From positions 1,364,001 to 1,428,000 of the forward strand of contig JAULSU010000003.1 of the NCBI GenBank assembly GCA_030512335.1: a DNA stretch of 64,000 nt, read 5' to 3'. A program made the translations under genes and the position numbers. Origin of the DNA: Immersiella caudata (lineage: Eukaryota > Ascomycota > Sordariomycetes > Sordariales > Lasiosphaeriaceae). The stretch's first letter is position 1. Every line of letters begins with the position of its first letter. Under the pieces are notes generated by a model. That model was not told the DNA's origin and searched no databases. It saw nothing but the letters and a program-made list of their open reading frames with translations. Shown here piece after piece: positions 8,980-20,859 of the stretch.

Positions 8980-11689
8980 GCCACGGCCGGCCTCAGTGGG
9001 TCTTTGTAAGCGATCCACTGATCCTACTATTCCCAAGCCGCACGGCAGCAATGCGTAAGTGACCCTGACCAGCCTCCAAGGCCCTAGGACGCAACTGTGG
9101 AGACGAGCAAGATCTCCCCCCCCCCCCACCCCCATGCACCGAAGGATGATGCGTCCAAGGCACTTATCGATCGGATGCGGCACACATTTGATTACCATGA
9201 CCATGGCTTTAAACCTGACAGAAAGAAGGGGAGGTTCTGGTTCTTGGCCAGAATACCACCGGACGGAGTGTGGTGGAAAACGGCTGGTCGGAGCTGATCA
9301 GGGCTTATAAAGTTGATCGGAGCTAAACTGGCACAGCCAGTTCAGCCGAGCAGATCACACAAGTATATGGGCTCTCTAGCTTTGCCAGAAAGCTAACCAG
9401 CAAGCAATTCAATGAAGCGGTTGCAATCCCATTTAATTTCACAGAATTCTAGTGTGCAATGTTTCTGACACCAATCACCACCGCAAGAAGATTACCACGC
9501 CCCTCAGCGGACGGTCCCCATCACAGTACCCACCCCTGCCCATTTGAGTGTAAGGACGACTGGATTTTGATGCGTGATCGGGTCATAAAGTATATATATC
9601 TTCTGTTTAACAATGTTATGCCCTTTGCCTGTATACTTTGTTTACCCCGTTGCTAAACGGTTTTATCCGCTTACTTTGACTTATGTTAAATTAAAACTGT
9701 TAATTTCCAGCCTCTGAGAGCACTGGAGAGGCCCTGTAGTACAGGGCCTGCCAGTAAAGTGAAGGGCGGCCCGCGTACCCTGCACCCGCTTGGGTACCCT
9801 GCATCTGCAGCCACCACCCACCAGCCACAATGCTTGGGTGGGCTACATCGAATTGACCAGGGCGGTGGCTTGGGGTTCGAGACGATCAGGCTTGCCAAAT
9901 CAGCGGTCGCGCATCTGGGATCCTCTGAGACTATTTGCCGAGGCCGAGAGGTACCGTGACTTGGGCACGCCAATATTTCGCCTGGTTAAGCCAGCGGACG
10001 CGCACGAGGACGGGGTTGCTGTACATTGGTACCGCAGCGGGGAAAAGAGCAGAAAATACGAATCCCTGATTCACGGCCCTCGAGGGTTGTGGGGTTTGCA
10101 TGCAAGACAGACGGAACGACTAGCATGTAGCTGGAAAATATACCACCTCCCAAATAGGATCAGGATAAAAGACTGACAGACCCTCGCTATCAACGTATAC
10201 TTCTGGGCGTGCCAACAGACAGCAGCGAAGACGGTGTCTGGTGCTAGCCAGTGACCACTTCGGTAGACCGCCTTCTGTGCGTGCTGACGGGCCGTTTAAC
10301 AATTCGTGCATCATGTGTTGTTGTGAGTGGCTTCATCTCTTTGTCGTCGACAGTTTCAGTGGACTCGAGCCATATTTGGATGTGCCTGTCCGTAGACCAC
10401 CCAAGATGTATATAAGCTGATCATTGGGTGCCAGGTGAGATTTCTTCGTGGTCACCCCCGGAACAGAGCACCGTCGTCCCTTTTCCATCTCTGCCAGTAT
10501 ACTGAGGTTTCCCTTCTCGCCCCCTGCCTGGTGTCTACCCTCTTGAATGTTTTTTACCGTGACGCCATACATCCTTGTCCCGCGCACCATATCACACTTG
10601 AAAACCTTGATCACCGAAGTCCACCCCCGCCCCTGGTATGACCTGCTTGTTGTCTCGCTCCCATAATCATCCAAGTTCCCTTCCAAGCTAAACCTTCTAA
10701 CACCACCTCACCCACCCAGAGCCCTACAACACCGTCGCGGAATGGCTGGCCCAGCCCAAGCACGGCGATCCCTGGGTTCCTCTCCCCCGGCTCGACTCAA
10801 GCACCGACGCCCAAGCGAATCAACAGGGCTCTTAAGTCTCGAAGTCGAAGAAAAACAAGAAGGACGGCTCAGTTGGGCGAGTTGGTGTTGGCAACACCTC
10901 TTCAAGAGTCAGTGCTGGAAAGACGGCAGCACGATGCCTACCCAACCCTGTGTCTGGGGTTTGAACCACCTGGATTCATTCCGTATGAATATGCTCGATG
11001 GTGGCGGTTGATGTTCGAAAACATGGCGAATTGGGCCTACTTTCTTTCCTCTGTCTGGGCCCGAGCACATTTCACTTTCGTCCTGTCTGGCCCGTTCGCG
11101 GATAAGTGCTTGGGTGTCGGAAAACATGGCGAGTTCCACCTAGCCCCTTGTTTCCTTTGTCGTTTGTTTTGATAGAATCTTGGCTTGGCCCGGACAGGTG
11201 TTGGCGAGGTAGACAATAGCACCAAGTCTCGGAAAACGTTGCGAGTCCAGCCTATTCTTTCCCCTTTGTTGTTCTTCAGGATAGCGTTTGGGGGGCCGTC
11301 TTGTCTGATTCAACGATGGCTGTAACTCGCATTTAGATTAAAAACCCGGAGGTAGCCAAGTGTTGTCACGAACCGTCTGCGTGTTCCTGATGGTCCCATC
11401 GCCAACCACAATCATCTGCCACTCCAAAAGGCCGCGAGTGTCGAGAGATAGATCTCAGCATTAAAAACGGTGAAAAGAATCGGATAGTGATCAATCAAAC
11501 CCAGTAAATGCGGACCCTCCGTGAAAAACCAGACGCGTCGCGGCGCAGAGTGCCCCACCTGTCGCCGGCAAGGTCGACAATTTCGAGCGAGGGGCGGCTA
11601 TACCTGCCCACCAGCTCTGGGGGTTCCTTTCCTCCTCCTCTCCTTCTCCTCCAGACTCTTCTTCATTTCCTCCAGGCCACAGAAAAAAA
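8980..11689. other. gene-poor accessory stretch
   Basis: No assignable gene in 2.7 kb. Notable items are a 12-C run at 9116-9127, an AT-rich patch near 9580-9700, the palindrome at 9730-9748 and a coding-like patch at 10719-10835. That patch has C-ending codons (EPYNTVAEWLAQPKHGDPWV) behind a good acceptor at 10719 with a CTAAC branch site. No complete gene can be built around it. Confidence 0.45.
9730..9748. repeat. perfect palindrome
   Basis: GGCCCTGTA-G-TACAGGGCC is a perfect inverted repeat with 9-bp arms and a 1-nt spacer in a gene-poor region. No function is evident. Confidence 0.7.
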
Positions 11690-12809
11690 ATGAGCTCTTT
11701 CAACGACCAGTAAGTACTCCCGCTCTCATCACTTCACTTTGAGATATTCACTCAGATATGTTCATCTGAATATCTCCATCGTTTGATATTTTCTCGCCTT
11801 TTCTCATTCCTCCCCGTTCCCTTCCCCCACGCACCCGCTGGCTCGCTCCATTGGTCAGACCTAAGGCGACGGGCCGCGCCAGTGCTTCCCACATTGGTCT
11901 GGTTCCGGCATTCTCGCTTGGTCCCCGTATACGTGTCGATTCTTAGATCTCTTCTGCCTCATCCCTCAGCGAGTCTGAGGCTCTCATGTTGTTCCAATAT
12001 GGCATTGGGAAAGCAAACACCAAGCAAGGCCCAGCCGCGGCAGCTTGCGCGGGCTACCTGGAAGAAGATCAAGAACTGCCGTGGAAACTAGAAAATTTTT
12101 GCCACTTTTGAGCAAATCCGTGCTTCACTTCCTGCCGTTTCACCAAGGTCAAGATCCAACCCATCACAAGTACCCGCAAGCCAAGTGGCTTGAGGACAGC
12201 CACTCTCTCGGGTAACCGATCACTTCGAACATCGCGGATAGCACCGCCTTTTCCAGAGTTGTCCTGCTTCCTGCTCCATGCTCAGTTGAACCCTATTGAG
12301 GAGGCCCCAGATTATGTGAGACTTTGTTGGTCAGTTGCTGACATCGGAATAGCGAGCGGACCCTCTTCAAAGTCCTCCAGGAGGCAATTGTCGGCACGAT
12401 CGACAAAGAGAATGCGTAGGTCACCTCTAAAAACGGATGACTATAAGCTTATCTTGCTGACAATACCCAGCAAGTATCAACTTGATGTTGATGCGTTTGC
12501 TGACCTCGTCAGCAACGTGCAGCTGGGCTGCTTGGCGGCGTTGAGAGCGGCGGGTATCGACCCGAACACCCCTGGTATGTCGATTGCAGCAATAGTCTAG
12601 AAGATTGCGAGAACTGACGTTTGCCGTGTACAGCTTTCCCTGGCACACGTTTGCGCAAGTTTCCGGCCGCTGCTCCCCCCGGTGGCGATTCCCCCTCCTA
12701 TTCGGACGCCGCCGCCGCCGACTCCTCCGCCGAGTCTGCCTCCCCGGCCGCGCCCACCATGCCGGCCGACGAAGACATGGCAGATTTGGCCGATGACGAG
12801 GACGAGTAG
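11690..12809 (+). CDS. small conserved-looking protein with acidic C-terminal tail, function unknown
   Basis: Proposed exons are 11690-11709, 12353-12415, 12471-12574 and 12634-12809, giving 120 aa. The start is MSSFNDHERTLFKVLQEAI. The two downstream introns (55 and 59 nt) have good donors (GTAGGT, GTATGT) and CAG acceptors, and splice cleanly through three phases. The first intron would be 643 nt, long for this window, and may hide another exon. Its donor GTAAGT follows directly after a short exon behind an A-rich Kozak context. The protein has a predicted helical N-terminal 60 residues, an Ala/Ser/Pro-rich linker and a tail ending MADLADDEDE. Such tails occur on nuclear and chaperone-like proteins, but I do not recognise the family. 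Confidence 0.65.
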
Positions 12810-14384
12810 TTTTGGCGCGGGCACCAGTCTTTGCGGTCGTGGCCGGGTGCCCTGCGGGGTGAACCTGTAATGAAATCGGTTGGGGCCAAGAAGCCCATGG
12901 CTTGAGAAACTGCGGATCTGGAGTGCAAAAAACGATGCTCGTGCGTGAAGAAGTGATGAGCCAGGTGTGACTGCTCAAGACTTCAAGAGGTGGTACAGCA
13001 TGCGTGGAGATGCCTTGCGCCAGGCCTAAAAAGGTGTTTGTCAGGTTTGCAAAGTGTTGTCGGGCCTCAAGAGGGCATCATCTGAGGCGTAGAGAGGCAT
13101 CTCGTGAGACCTAACGAACCGTTGAGGCAGGGGCGAAAGGGCGTAGTCTGAGGGGTCAAGAAGAGTTGCGAAGGGCGCAAGAAGTGCTTGGTAAGAGGTG
13201 GGAAACGTTGAGTGAGACATTAAGAAGCCTCCTCAAGCACGTGAAGCTGAAGTCGAGGGGTCGAGGACTGAGGGTCGAGGGGCGAGGGGCGCTGCAGAAA
13301 TCCGTACTGACAGCTCGTGGATAGGAATGCTAGTGCCTCCTTTTCCGCGATGTCATCTTTTGCCGCATATGCGGCGCAAGGCACGTCGCCGGCACGCGCA
13401 TCTGTTCACTTTCTCGGCACTGATAAAGACCCACGGAGCGATCAATGCTTACATTCGGTCCTCATCCGCATCTTAGACGTGAGGAGGGCAGTTATTGGCA
13501 GTTCACCAGCTTGACGAAGACCTCAGAGCCTCCCCCCGGATGCTGAACGGGTGGAGGCCTGACAAGATACGAGCTCGGCAAGTAAACGCCCTTCCAGGGT
13601 GGTGGTTCGCAGGGTTGGAAAGTGAGAGCAATTCTGGCATTGTCTTGGCGAGCGCTAGAGAAGAAGCCCTTCGGCCGTCCAGCGGCTTGATCTGAAGGGA
13701 ACGACCGGCTCTTTGACGGACGAGAGCACAAACGGGACAAAGTAGAATGCCGCTCAGTGATGTGTGACTAAGATCTCGGGCTGAAGGTGCCTGGATTGCC
13801 AGGTCCTGGCAAAAACGGAGTCAGGGGATGACATTACCTAGTTCGCCCCCTGCTGGAAATGGGGAAGGCGCAGGTCTTGGATCAGGATGATGCCTCCTTC
13901 CCCGTTATCCTGATTGGGGTCGTGAAGACCCACTCCTCAATCTCCAGGCGGGCTCGTTGTTTGCCCTCAGGGCCAAGCGGCCATCAAAGGCATTTCTGCT
14001 TGGCTTGAGACGTTGATCGAAGTTTTGGCATCAAAACGCGGTCTGGACGTGTTGGCGTTGGTAAATGCGAAGTCACCTGACCCACACGCGCACAGACCAG
14101 GCCATTGCATCACCCTCCTACCCCCACCATGGTTGATTGGCCGACGGAATTTTGGGTTTTGATTTCTTGCCTGGCAAAAGCGGACCGAAGGCTAGGACGA
14201 TCATCAACGGCCACTTCTACTGCTGCAAAACTTCCCGCAAATACCTCCCTTTCCGCGCTTTTCTCAGCTTGCCTTTTGCGCCCGGTCTGTTTCCTCTCTT
14301 ACCCACGCCCCCTCGCTACGCGTTTGGACTTCATCAACGACTCCCCACCCCGCTTGTTTATCGGAGCCGCTTCAGTCCGTCAAG
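12810..14384. other. intergenic, no gene recognised
   Basis: About 1.6 kb. The part at 13070-13300 is purine-rich with short repeated GAGG/GAAG strings. Small open frames show no domains. The 3' end is the promoter and leader of the EB1 gene. Confidence 0.45.
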
Positions 14385-15369
14385 ATGGGAGAATCACGGT
14401 CAGTTCTCCTCCCACGGACGCTGCACGAGGCGAGGCGACGCTCGGCGCCTACCCCGCGATGGGAGCTAACTCGCGTGCCCCTCGCAGACAGGAACTTGTG
14501 CAATGGCTCAACAGCCTCCTCCAGCTGAACATCACAAAGGTCGAGCAGTGCGGGACAGGGTAGGTTGCAATCAATACCCCTCCCCCGCGCCCTTGGGACG
14601 AGATCCGAGAGCGCGGTGGGTTCTCTGGCAGATAACAGGACTGATGTGCTCTTCCGCAGCGCCGCTCTATGCCAAGTCTACGACAGCATCTTCCTTGACG
14701 TCCCGATGTCTCGCGTCAAATTCAATGTCAACAGCGAATATGCGTACATTCAGAACTTCAAGATTCTTCAGAGTACGTGCCTCCCAGCCGCCGCCCTGCG
14801 ACTGCCAAGTGCTGACCAGTCTCTTCCCAGATACGTTCACCAAGCATCACATCGAGAAAATGATCCCCGTGGAGTCTCTGGTCAAGTGTAAAATGCAGGA
14901 TAATCTCGACTTCCTGCAATGGACGAAGAAATTTTGGGACCAATATTTCCCCGGCGGTGACTACGATGCGGTGGCCAGGCGAAAGGGAGGTGCCCTACCT
15001 AGCGGTGGTGGTGGCGGTGCTGCTCGTGCGCCCGCTGGAGGCGCTGCTCGTCGACCCGGAGGTGTTACTCCCACTACCGGTCCACGTGTCGGAGCCAAGG
15101 CTGCCGGTGGCGGTGCCGTCAACGCTGCCCTGCAACAGGAGAACGCTACGTTGAAGGAGACAGTCGTCGGTCTAGAGCGAGAGCGCGACTTCTACTTTTC
15201 CAAGCTTCGTGATATCGAGTTGCTCGTTCAGCAGGCCGTCGACGAAGACCCTGAGCTGGAGAAGCAGGAAGATGGCCTCATCAAACAGATTCAAACAATT
15301 CTGTACTCGACCGAGGAGGGCTTTGAGATCCCGGAGGGGGAGCAACTGGATGACCAAGAGACGTTCTAA
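14385..15369 (+). CDS. BIM1: EB1-family microtubule plus-end-binding protein
   Basis: Four exons (14385-14398, 14488-14559, 14660-14772, 14831-15369) give 245 aa. Introns are 89, 100 and 58 nt; splicing restores CGTGAALCQ across intron 2. The N-terminal calponin-homology domain (about residues 5-115) includes MGESRQELVQWLNSLLQL, KVEQCGTGAALCQVYDSIF, YIQNFKILQNTFTKHHIEKMIPVE and DNLDFLQWTKKFWDQYFPGGDYD, all EB1 hallmarks. A Gly/Ala/Pro-rich linker follows. The C-terminal coiled coil and EB-homology region has ERDFYFSKLRDIELLVQQ (about 180-235). The protein ends in ETF rather than the EEY/F of animal EB1. EB1 tracks growing microtubule ends and recruits CAP-Gly and other partners. The first coding exon of only 14 nt is typical of fungal homologues. 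Confidence 0.96.
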
Positions 15370-16463
15370 GCAGCGACAGACTCCTGTGCCTGGGAGGCAG
15401 GACCAGCGGACACAATCCGAGGATTAATGGGACGGGTTCACATCATACATGGGTCACAGGAATTAAGGGATACGAGGCACGATATGGCGCGATTGGTAAT
15501 GGCTTTGGCGAAGAGGTGGTCTATCTCGATGGAGGTCGTCATCTATACCCTGCACGCAGTTGGCAGCGTGTCACTCCATCGACACTGGTTGGTGATTTTC
15601 AGCATAGTCCTCGCGCAAGATTATCCCGTATTCTACGAAGACTTATGATAGACTGAAGGGTCTTGGAACGTCTCAATACACTGCTCTTGCAATCTGGTGG
15701 TGGTGATGAATTTGAGTGACCGCGGGAGGGGCCGAACCCCCAACGCCGAGCCCGTGCTAGGCAGTAATTCAGATGCCTAGACGCCAGACAAGTGCCTGCT
15801 GCGGATAACTGATGAGCGAACGGTAATGAGCACATATCGTAATCCCCGTCGTAACCAGTGAGATTCCCTCCGGCGCAAACAGTCATCTTTTTAGTTCGTG
15901 ATCCCTATTCGGGTTGCCAGCTGCGCGAGATCCGATTGGGGTTTAGCGTCCCGACCCAGCGCCACCCCACTGCCCGCTCGAGCTTGGGCTCGCGCCAGTG
16001 ACACCTGCAACCGCGTGCCAAACATCACTGGGCCTCAACCACCTGGTCGAGCTCCAAATCAAGCTTGCGACTTCACTTAAACCTCACAAGCGTCACAAGA
16101 TACCCGCGCGCTGCATTTGCATTCGTCGCACGGCTTTTATTTCTAGATCTCCAACCACCCAGCGATCGCGCCACCGCTCCCGAGCGCACATCGAGCTCAA
16201 AGAAGCTGCCGAAGTCGATCATTTCCAGGGTCCACGATCCGGGCGCTTCTGGCGTCACAAGACCACCCTGCCCTGTGCGCCTCACGACGTAATCGGCCAA
16301 CCCGCAACCCGACAGGCTCCCCGACGCCCGCGCAGCATATCTGCACCTCCAACACCTCCGATTCCACTCTCCCTCTCTTCCACCGAGAGGGAAAAGGAAA
16401 ACCCAAGCTATCACAAATCCCAAATATCGAGGGCAGCAACACCTCCAACAAACAAAGGCGGCC
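15370..16463. other. intergenic between EB1 and Vam7 genes
   Basis: Contains the EB1 3' region and the Vam7 leader. On the minus strand 15721-15760 has a tRNA B-box-like sequence without a full cloverleaf. No other gene is visible. Confidence 0.45.
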
Positions 16464-17582
16464 ATGGCACCCCCCCTCGAAATCTCCATCCCAACAACCT
16501 CCCTCCACTCCCCACCGGACGGAACCAAACCGTACACCCTCTACAACATCACCCTCCGCCTCCCGCTCCGCTCTTTCGTCGTCCAAAAGCGCTACAACGA
16601 CTTCCTCTCCCTCCACGCCTCGCTCTCCTCCCTGGTCGGCTCTCCCCCGCCCGAACCGCTTCCCTCAAAGTCCTGGTTTAAATCCACCGTCTCCTCCCCC
16701 GAGCTCACCGAGAAGCGCCGCGCCGAGCTGGAGAAGTACCTACGGGTCATCGCCGAGAGTCCGGATAGGAGGTGGAGGGATACACCGGTGTGGAGAGCGT
16801 TTTTGAACTTGCCTGGTGGTGCCGGGGCGGGAGCCTCGGTGTCAGGGGTCAGTGTGGAAGGGAGGATTCCGGCGATTGGGCTGAGGGAGGCGAATGTGGC
16901 GGCTGCGAGCGATGCGGGGACGTGGTTGGATTTGCATCGGGAGATGAAGGGGGCGTTGCATGAGGCGAGGGTTGCGCTGGGGAGGAGGGACAGCGCGACG
17001 GAGAATGGGGTGAGGGTGGAGGCGGGGAGTCAGGCGAAGAGGGCGTTGATTAAGGCGGGGAGTTTGATGACCGCGCTGGGGGAGGGGTTGAGGGTGTTGA
17101 AAGAGGGGGGGAGGTTGGGCGAGGGGGAGGTGAGGCGGAGGAGGGACTTGTTGGAGAGTGCGAGGACGGAGAGGGATGCGATGGATAAGTTGGCGGCTAG
17201 CTTGGCGAGTAGTGGGGAGGTGGTAGGGGGGGGGAGGCAGGGGGTGGCGAGCGCAAGTGAAAGGGGGCAGTTGATGGGAGAGCCGACTAGGTTGGTGGCG
17301 AGGACGGGAGGGAGGGTGTTGGGAGCGCCGTTGCCAGAGACGGAGAGGACGAGGGAGCTTGATAATGACGGGGTGTTGATGCTGCAGAAGAATGTCATGA
17401 AGGAGCAGGATCAGGATGTGGAGGCGCTGACGAAGATTGTGAGGAGGCAGAGAGAGATGGGGCTGGCAATCTACAATGAGGTCCAGGCGCAGATTGATAT
17501 GCTCGATCGGCTAGATCAGGATACGGATGTGGTCACCAAGAAGCTTGACGTCGCCAAGGATCGGGCGAGGCGGTTGGGCTGA
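16464..17582 (+). CDS. VAM7: Vam7-type vacuolar SNARE with PX domain
   Basis: Intronless, 372 aa. An N-terminal PX domain (about residues 5-115) contains the RSFVVQKRYNDFLSLHASL phosphoinositide-binding core and the conserved W-x-T-P-V-W-x-x-F-L end. Such PX domains bind PI3P on vacuole and endosome membranes. A variable Gly/Arg-rich middle follows. The C-terminal Qc-SNARE helix (about 305-370) is QDVEALTKIVRRQREMGL...EVQAQIDMLDRL with the zero-layer glutamine. There is no transmembrane segment, as in yeast Vam7, which is recruited by PI3P and HOPS for homotypic vacuole fusion. From about 16755 the synonymous codon choice changes abruptly from C-ending to G-ending. Confidence 0.92.
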   Translation: MAPPLEISIPTTSLHSPPDGTKPYTLYNITLRLPLRSFVVQKRYNDFLSLHASLSSLVGSPPPEPLPSKSWFKSTVSSPELTEKRRAELEKYLRVIAESPDRRWRDTPVWRAFLNLPGGAGAGASVSGVSVEGRIPAIGLREANVAAASDAGTWLDLHREMKGALHEARVALGRRDSATENGVRVEAGSQAKRALIKAGSLMTALGEGLRVLKEGGRLGEGEVRRRRDLLESARTERDAMDKLAASLASSGEVVGGGRQGVASASERGQLMGEPTRLVARTGGRVLGAPLPETERTRELDNDGVLMLQKNVMKEQDQDVEALTKIVRRQREMGLAIYNEVQAQIDMLDRLDQDTDVVTKKLDVAKDRARRLG

Positions 17583-20500
17583 CGCGAGGGGCCGCCTCCC
17601 GGAGGGGAGAAGGGGAGCGAGCAGTTGCGCCTGTTGTTGCGGCAGCGGCGGCGACAGTACGAAGACGAAAAGGGGGCTGTCGCCGTGTCGGTCACAACTG
17701 CGGAGGTTACCTGGACGGATAATAGGGACGAAGAAAAAGATGAAAACCAAGATCCGGAACAGAGAACGGAAAGGCAACGGCGAGTGGGAGGCGGCGTGAT
17801 TGATGTGGTGCTAGAGTTGATTGTAAGGTCTGTTCTTGCGGGTGTGCAAGGTGTTGTGGTTGTGCGATGGGTGATCGGTTGCGTGGCAGCTGTCTTGGAG
17901 TTTTTCGTCGAACTGTGTCTGTTCATTTTGCACGCCCCTAGCTGACTAGCAGAGTGGGTAAGAGGGGAGACATACGAGAGGAGAGGAGTAATCATCGTCT
18001 TGAAGGCATAGCTTGGGTTGGACTGTCCTGTTTTTTTGGCTCTTTCTTGGGAACTGTACATGAAGCACGGCGGAACTGCGAGCAAGATTGTCTTTCTGTT
18101 GATGGACTCCGTAGAGGTTTGTTATGGCCACTCTCTTGCGTCTTGATACCTGGCCATGGCAGCCTCGGGAATTTGATGGTTTCAATCGGTGCTTTACACA
18201 TAGAAACGGCGATGCCATTGCTGGCACAGATATCAAAATTACCTGGACACACTTAATACAATAACAATATGATCAATCGATTGGCTCTGCTTCTACTTGT
18301 TTAGATGTCGACGATGTGCCGCGATCAACGGGAGCGTTGATTACCCCTGAAGCGGTCTCGTGACCAGGGCAAATCAAGCAGCACTCGTCTACAGCCTGTT
18401 CCACGAAGGCAGACTCTCGGTTCGTCATACCAAGCATCTCGAAACTCGATCGAGCGTGCCGGTGAACGGCTGCGACCAAGACTCGTCGGAAGTGTCTCGA
18501 ACAAGCCGTCCCAGCAACACCGACGGGTTCCTACGTGTCTCGACGGGCATCTGCATACGCCTGTGTTTCCATGGAATCCGAGTGACCATGATACAATACT
18601 CGGCCAACGAAACTCCATAGATCCTCAAAAATGGGGCTGCAATGTCAGCAGAAAAAGAGACGATGCTGCAGAAGCAGCCTCCCAGAGTGATGTCGAGGCA
18701 AAAAAAAAAACACCAAGTCTGGATCCCAATGGAACATTGAACCTCAACTGCGGCTCGCGGAGCGAAAGCGGCACTGCGGCGCGGCTTGGCTGGGCTGCAG
18801 CTGTTCCACAGTGGCAGGTGGTGTGCTGGCAAACGGCTACGTCACGCCAGTCTCCACCCGCATGAAGTGGCTCAACGCTTGGTTGCTAGGCAACGGAGCT
18901 CTCGGGGACAATCTCGCGGGCGCTTCTACCCATTAGCCAATTCAATCCTCATTTGGAAGGCGAATTGCAAATTGAATTTCCACAAGCGCCAGCGCGGGCG
19001 CGAGTCTGAGAGTCGCAAAGGTGGCCGTTTCGACAGGTGTCACAGGCCCGGATTGCCGACGTTCTCCCCATCCACCCATCCGATGCTCCATGGATGTCGC
19101 CGTGACGGAGGGCTGGGAACCTGACAGGTGGGAGGGGTGCATGGCCGAGTTCGGTCGGTCGGTCGGCTTTTGCTTCTCTGCTGCGCTGACGGTCGGACTG
19201 ACGACAGGGGAGCGATCCCCCACACCAGGGAAACCAGGAGCTGCAGAAGCCACAGTCCAGACCCGCGGATTCGCTGGCCCTCTCCGGGGCTGGGCTAGCT
19301 CTCCACGATTCGCTGTGCAAGCGGGTCCTCGTGGCCTGTCACAATGAGGAGATTGTGCAATCTCTCCGCATTGGGCACAGCTGCTGTGCATTCACTGGTG
19401 ACCTGGCCGTAGAAAAATGGAGTCCTGCAACATGTTGCGCTGTTTGTTTTGCTGCTTGCCCTCTTCGATTCGCTCGCCGCCAATTTCTGGAGCAACGCGT
19501 CGTGAGGGGGCGGGGGCTGGACTGTGGAGGATCAGCGTCATACGGTTCATCTGTGACGACGCGTGGTGATGAGCCTGACAGGCTGTGTGGGAGAGGCGGA
19601 GGGAATGGGAGAGGGGTGAGACAGCCCAGTTGAATCGTCCTCCGCAGAAGCCGCCAGAAAACATGACATTGAGAGAGGGGAACTGCTCCTTTTTGGCTCG
19701 GATTTCAGGGTCCTAGGGGGTGTGGGCGGGTCTGGTCTCGGGAGCACCCATGCTTCCCCGAAGGAGCACCTTTCTTCAGCGTAATGAAAGTGCTTCCTTT
19801 TTCCGCTCCTGTGACATGGTGGCCTAGCCCATGTAATAAAAATCCGGGCGGTTCCTTCTCCGCACCGTTGGAGCGACGCCCGTTTGGTGGTGCAGGTCGG
19901 CGGCGAAGAGGCTGATACGTGCCAGAGATTGGTCTCGCCGGGACGTTGATATCCAGGGTTTTCGGGGAGACGGGAGCAGTTGGAGAGGCAGAAGACCATC
20001 GAGAGCTTCGAATTGGCTGCAGCCTGCTCCGGTGGAGGTGCTGTGGGTGTGGTGCGGGAGATGCAAGTCTGGCAGAAAACGCGTGGATTGGGACTGTGTC
20101 CGTGCGCCTCCCCAGCAAGAGAAGAAAAAAAGGCTGGCGCCAAATCCCCAAAGTAAACAGAGACCAGGGCCCTCCCTTGTCAGCGTTTTCTTCGTCCGTC
20201 CACCAAAAACAGCACTGCGTCCTCCCGCTCGGGTGCCGCACACCTTTCACCTCCATGCACAAATTTCGCCGAAACAATTGCGGCTTCCAGTTGTGAGGCT
20301 GGAGACGAACAAAGCGATACTCGCCTGTTCCACAGGTTAGGAAACACAATCAACAAAGAGGTGGATAAGGAGAAGGCGACCGAGGAAAACACCATCCCCG
20401 CTTTTTGCGGCCCAGCCATTGATCGGTTCGACTTGATCCTTTTCTTCGAGCACCGGACCTCATTTGGTTTCGTTCATTGGGAGTTGGGCGCTGGTTATTT

Positions 20501-20859
20501 TCTTTGCTGGTGAGTCGAGTTGCTTCGGTGGGTCGGCATCGCGCCGTTTGTCGCCGGTGTCACAGAAGCCCCGCACATTGGTGTTGATGTTTACTGGAGC
20601 TGTGCTGTGGATGTCGCCGCCATTGCAGTTAGTAGTGCCAGTGCTGATATTTCCCACTGCAGTCTTTCTCATGACCTCACGACCTTCATGCCTGCTTTGA
20701 GATACCACTAGACTTTCGCTTCTTCATGACCTGCTCTCGTCCGTATTTACCGAGCCCGACCGAGATACTGCCTTCGAAAGCGAATAGCGACGACAATTCC
20801 CAAAGTGGCCGTCACGGCGAGACCGATCGAGTTCCCAGCATCGTCGGCGGCGGCGCGAC
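17583..20859. other. long intergenic region, no gene recognised
   Basis: About 3.3 kb. Open frames of up to roughly 210 codons exist on both strands but overlap each other, lack domains and show no clear codon bias. The last part is presumably the promoter and long leader of the downstream 776-aa gene. Confidence 0.45.

Noticed and set aside
15721..15790. Minus-strand GGGTTCGGCCCC resembling a tRNA T arm/B box
   Set aside because: No matching 5' acceptor strand, D arm or anticodon arm could be found, even allowing an intron.
15998..16681. Plus-strand frame of 227 codons overlapping the VAM7 start
   Set aside because: It lies in the leader and a wrong frame of VAM7, with no domain.
19547..20349. 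Overlapping minus-strand frames of about 200 codons
   Set aside because: Several frames are open on both strands at once, with no domains or codon bias; probably chance in GC-rich DNA.
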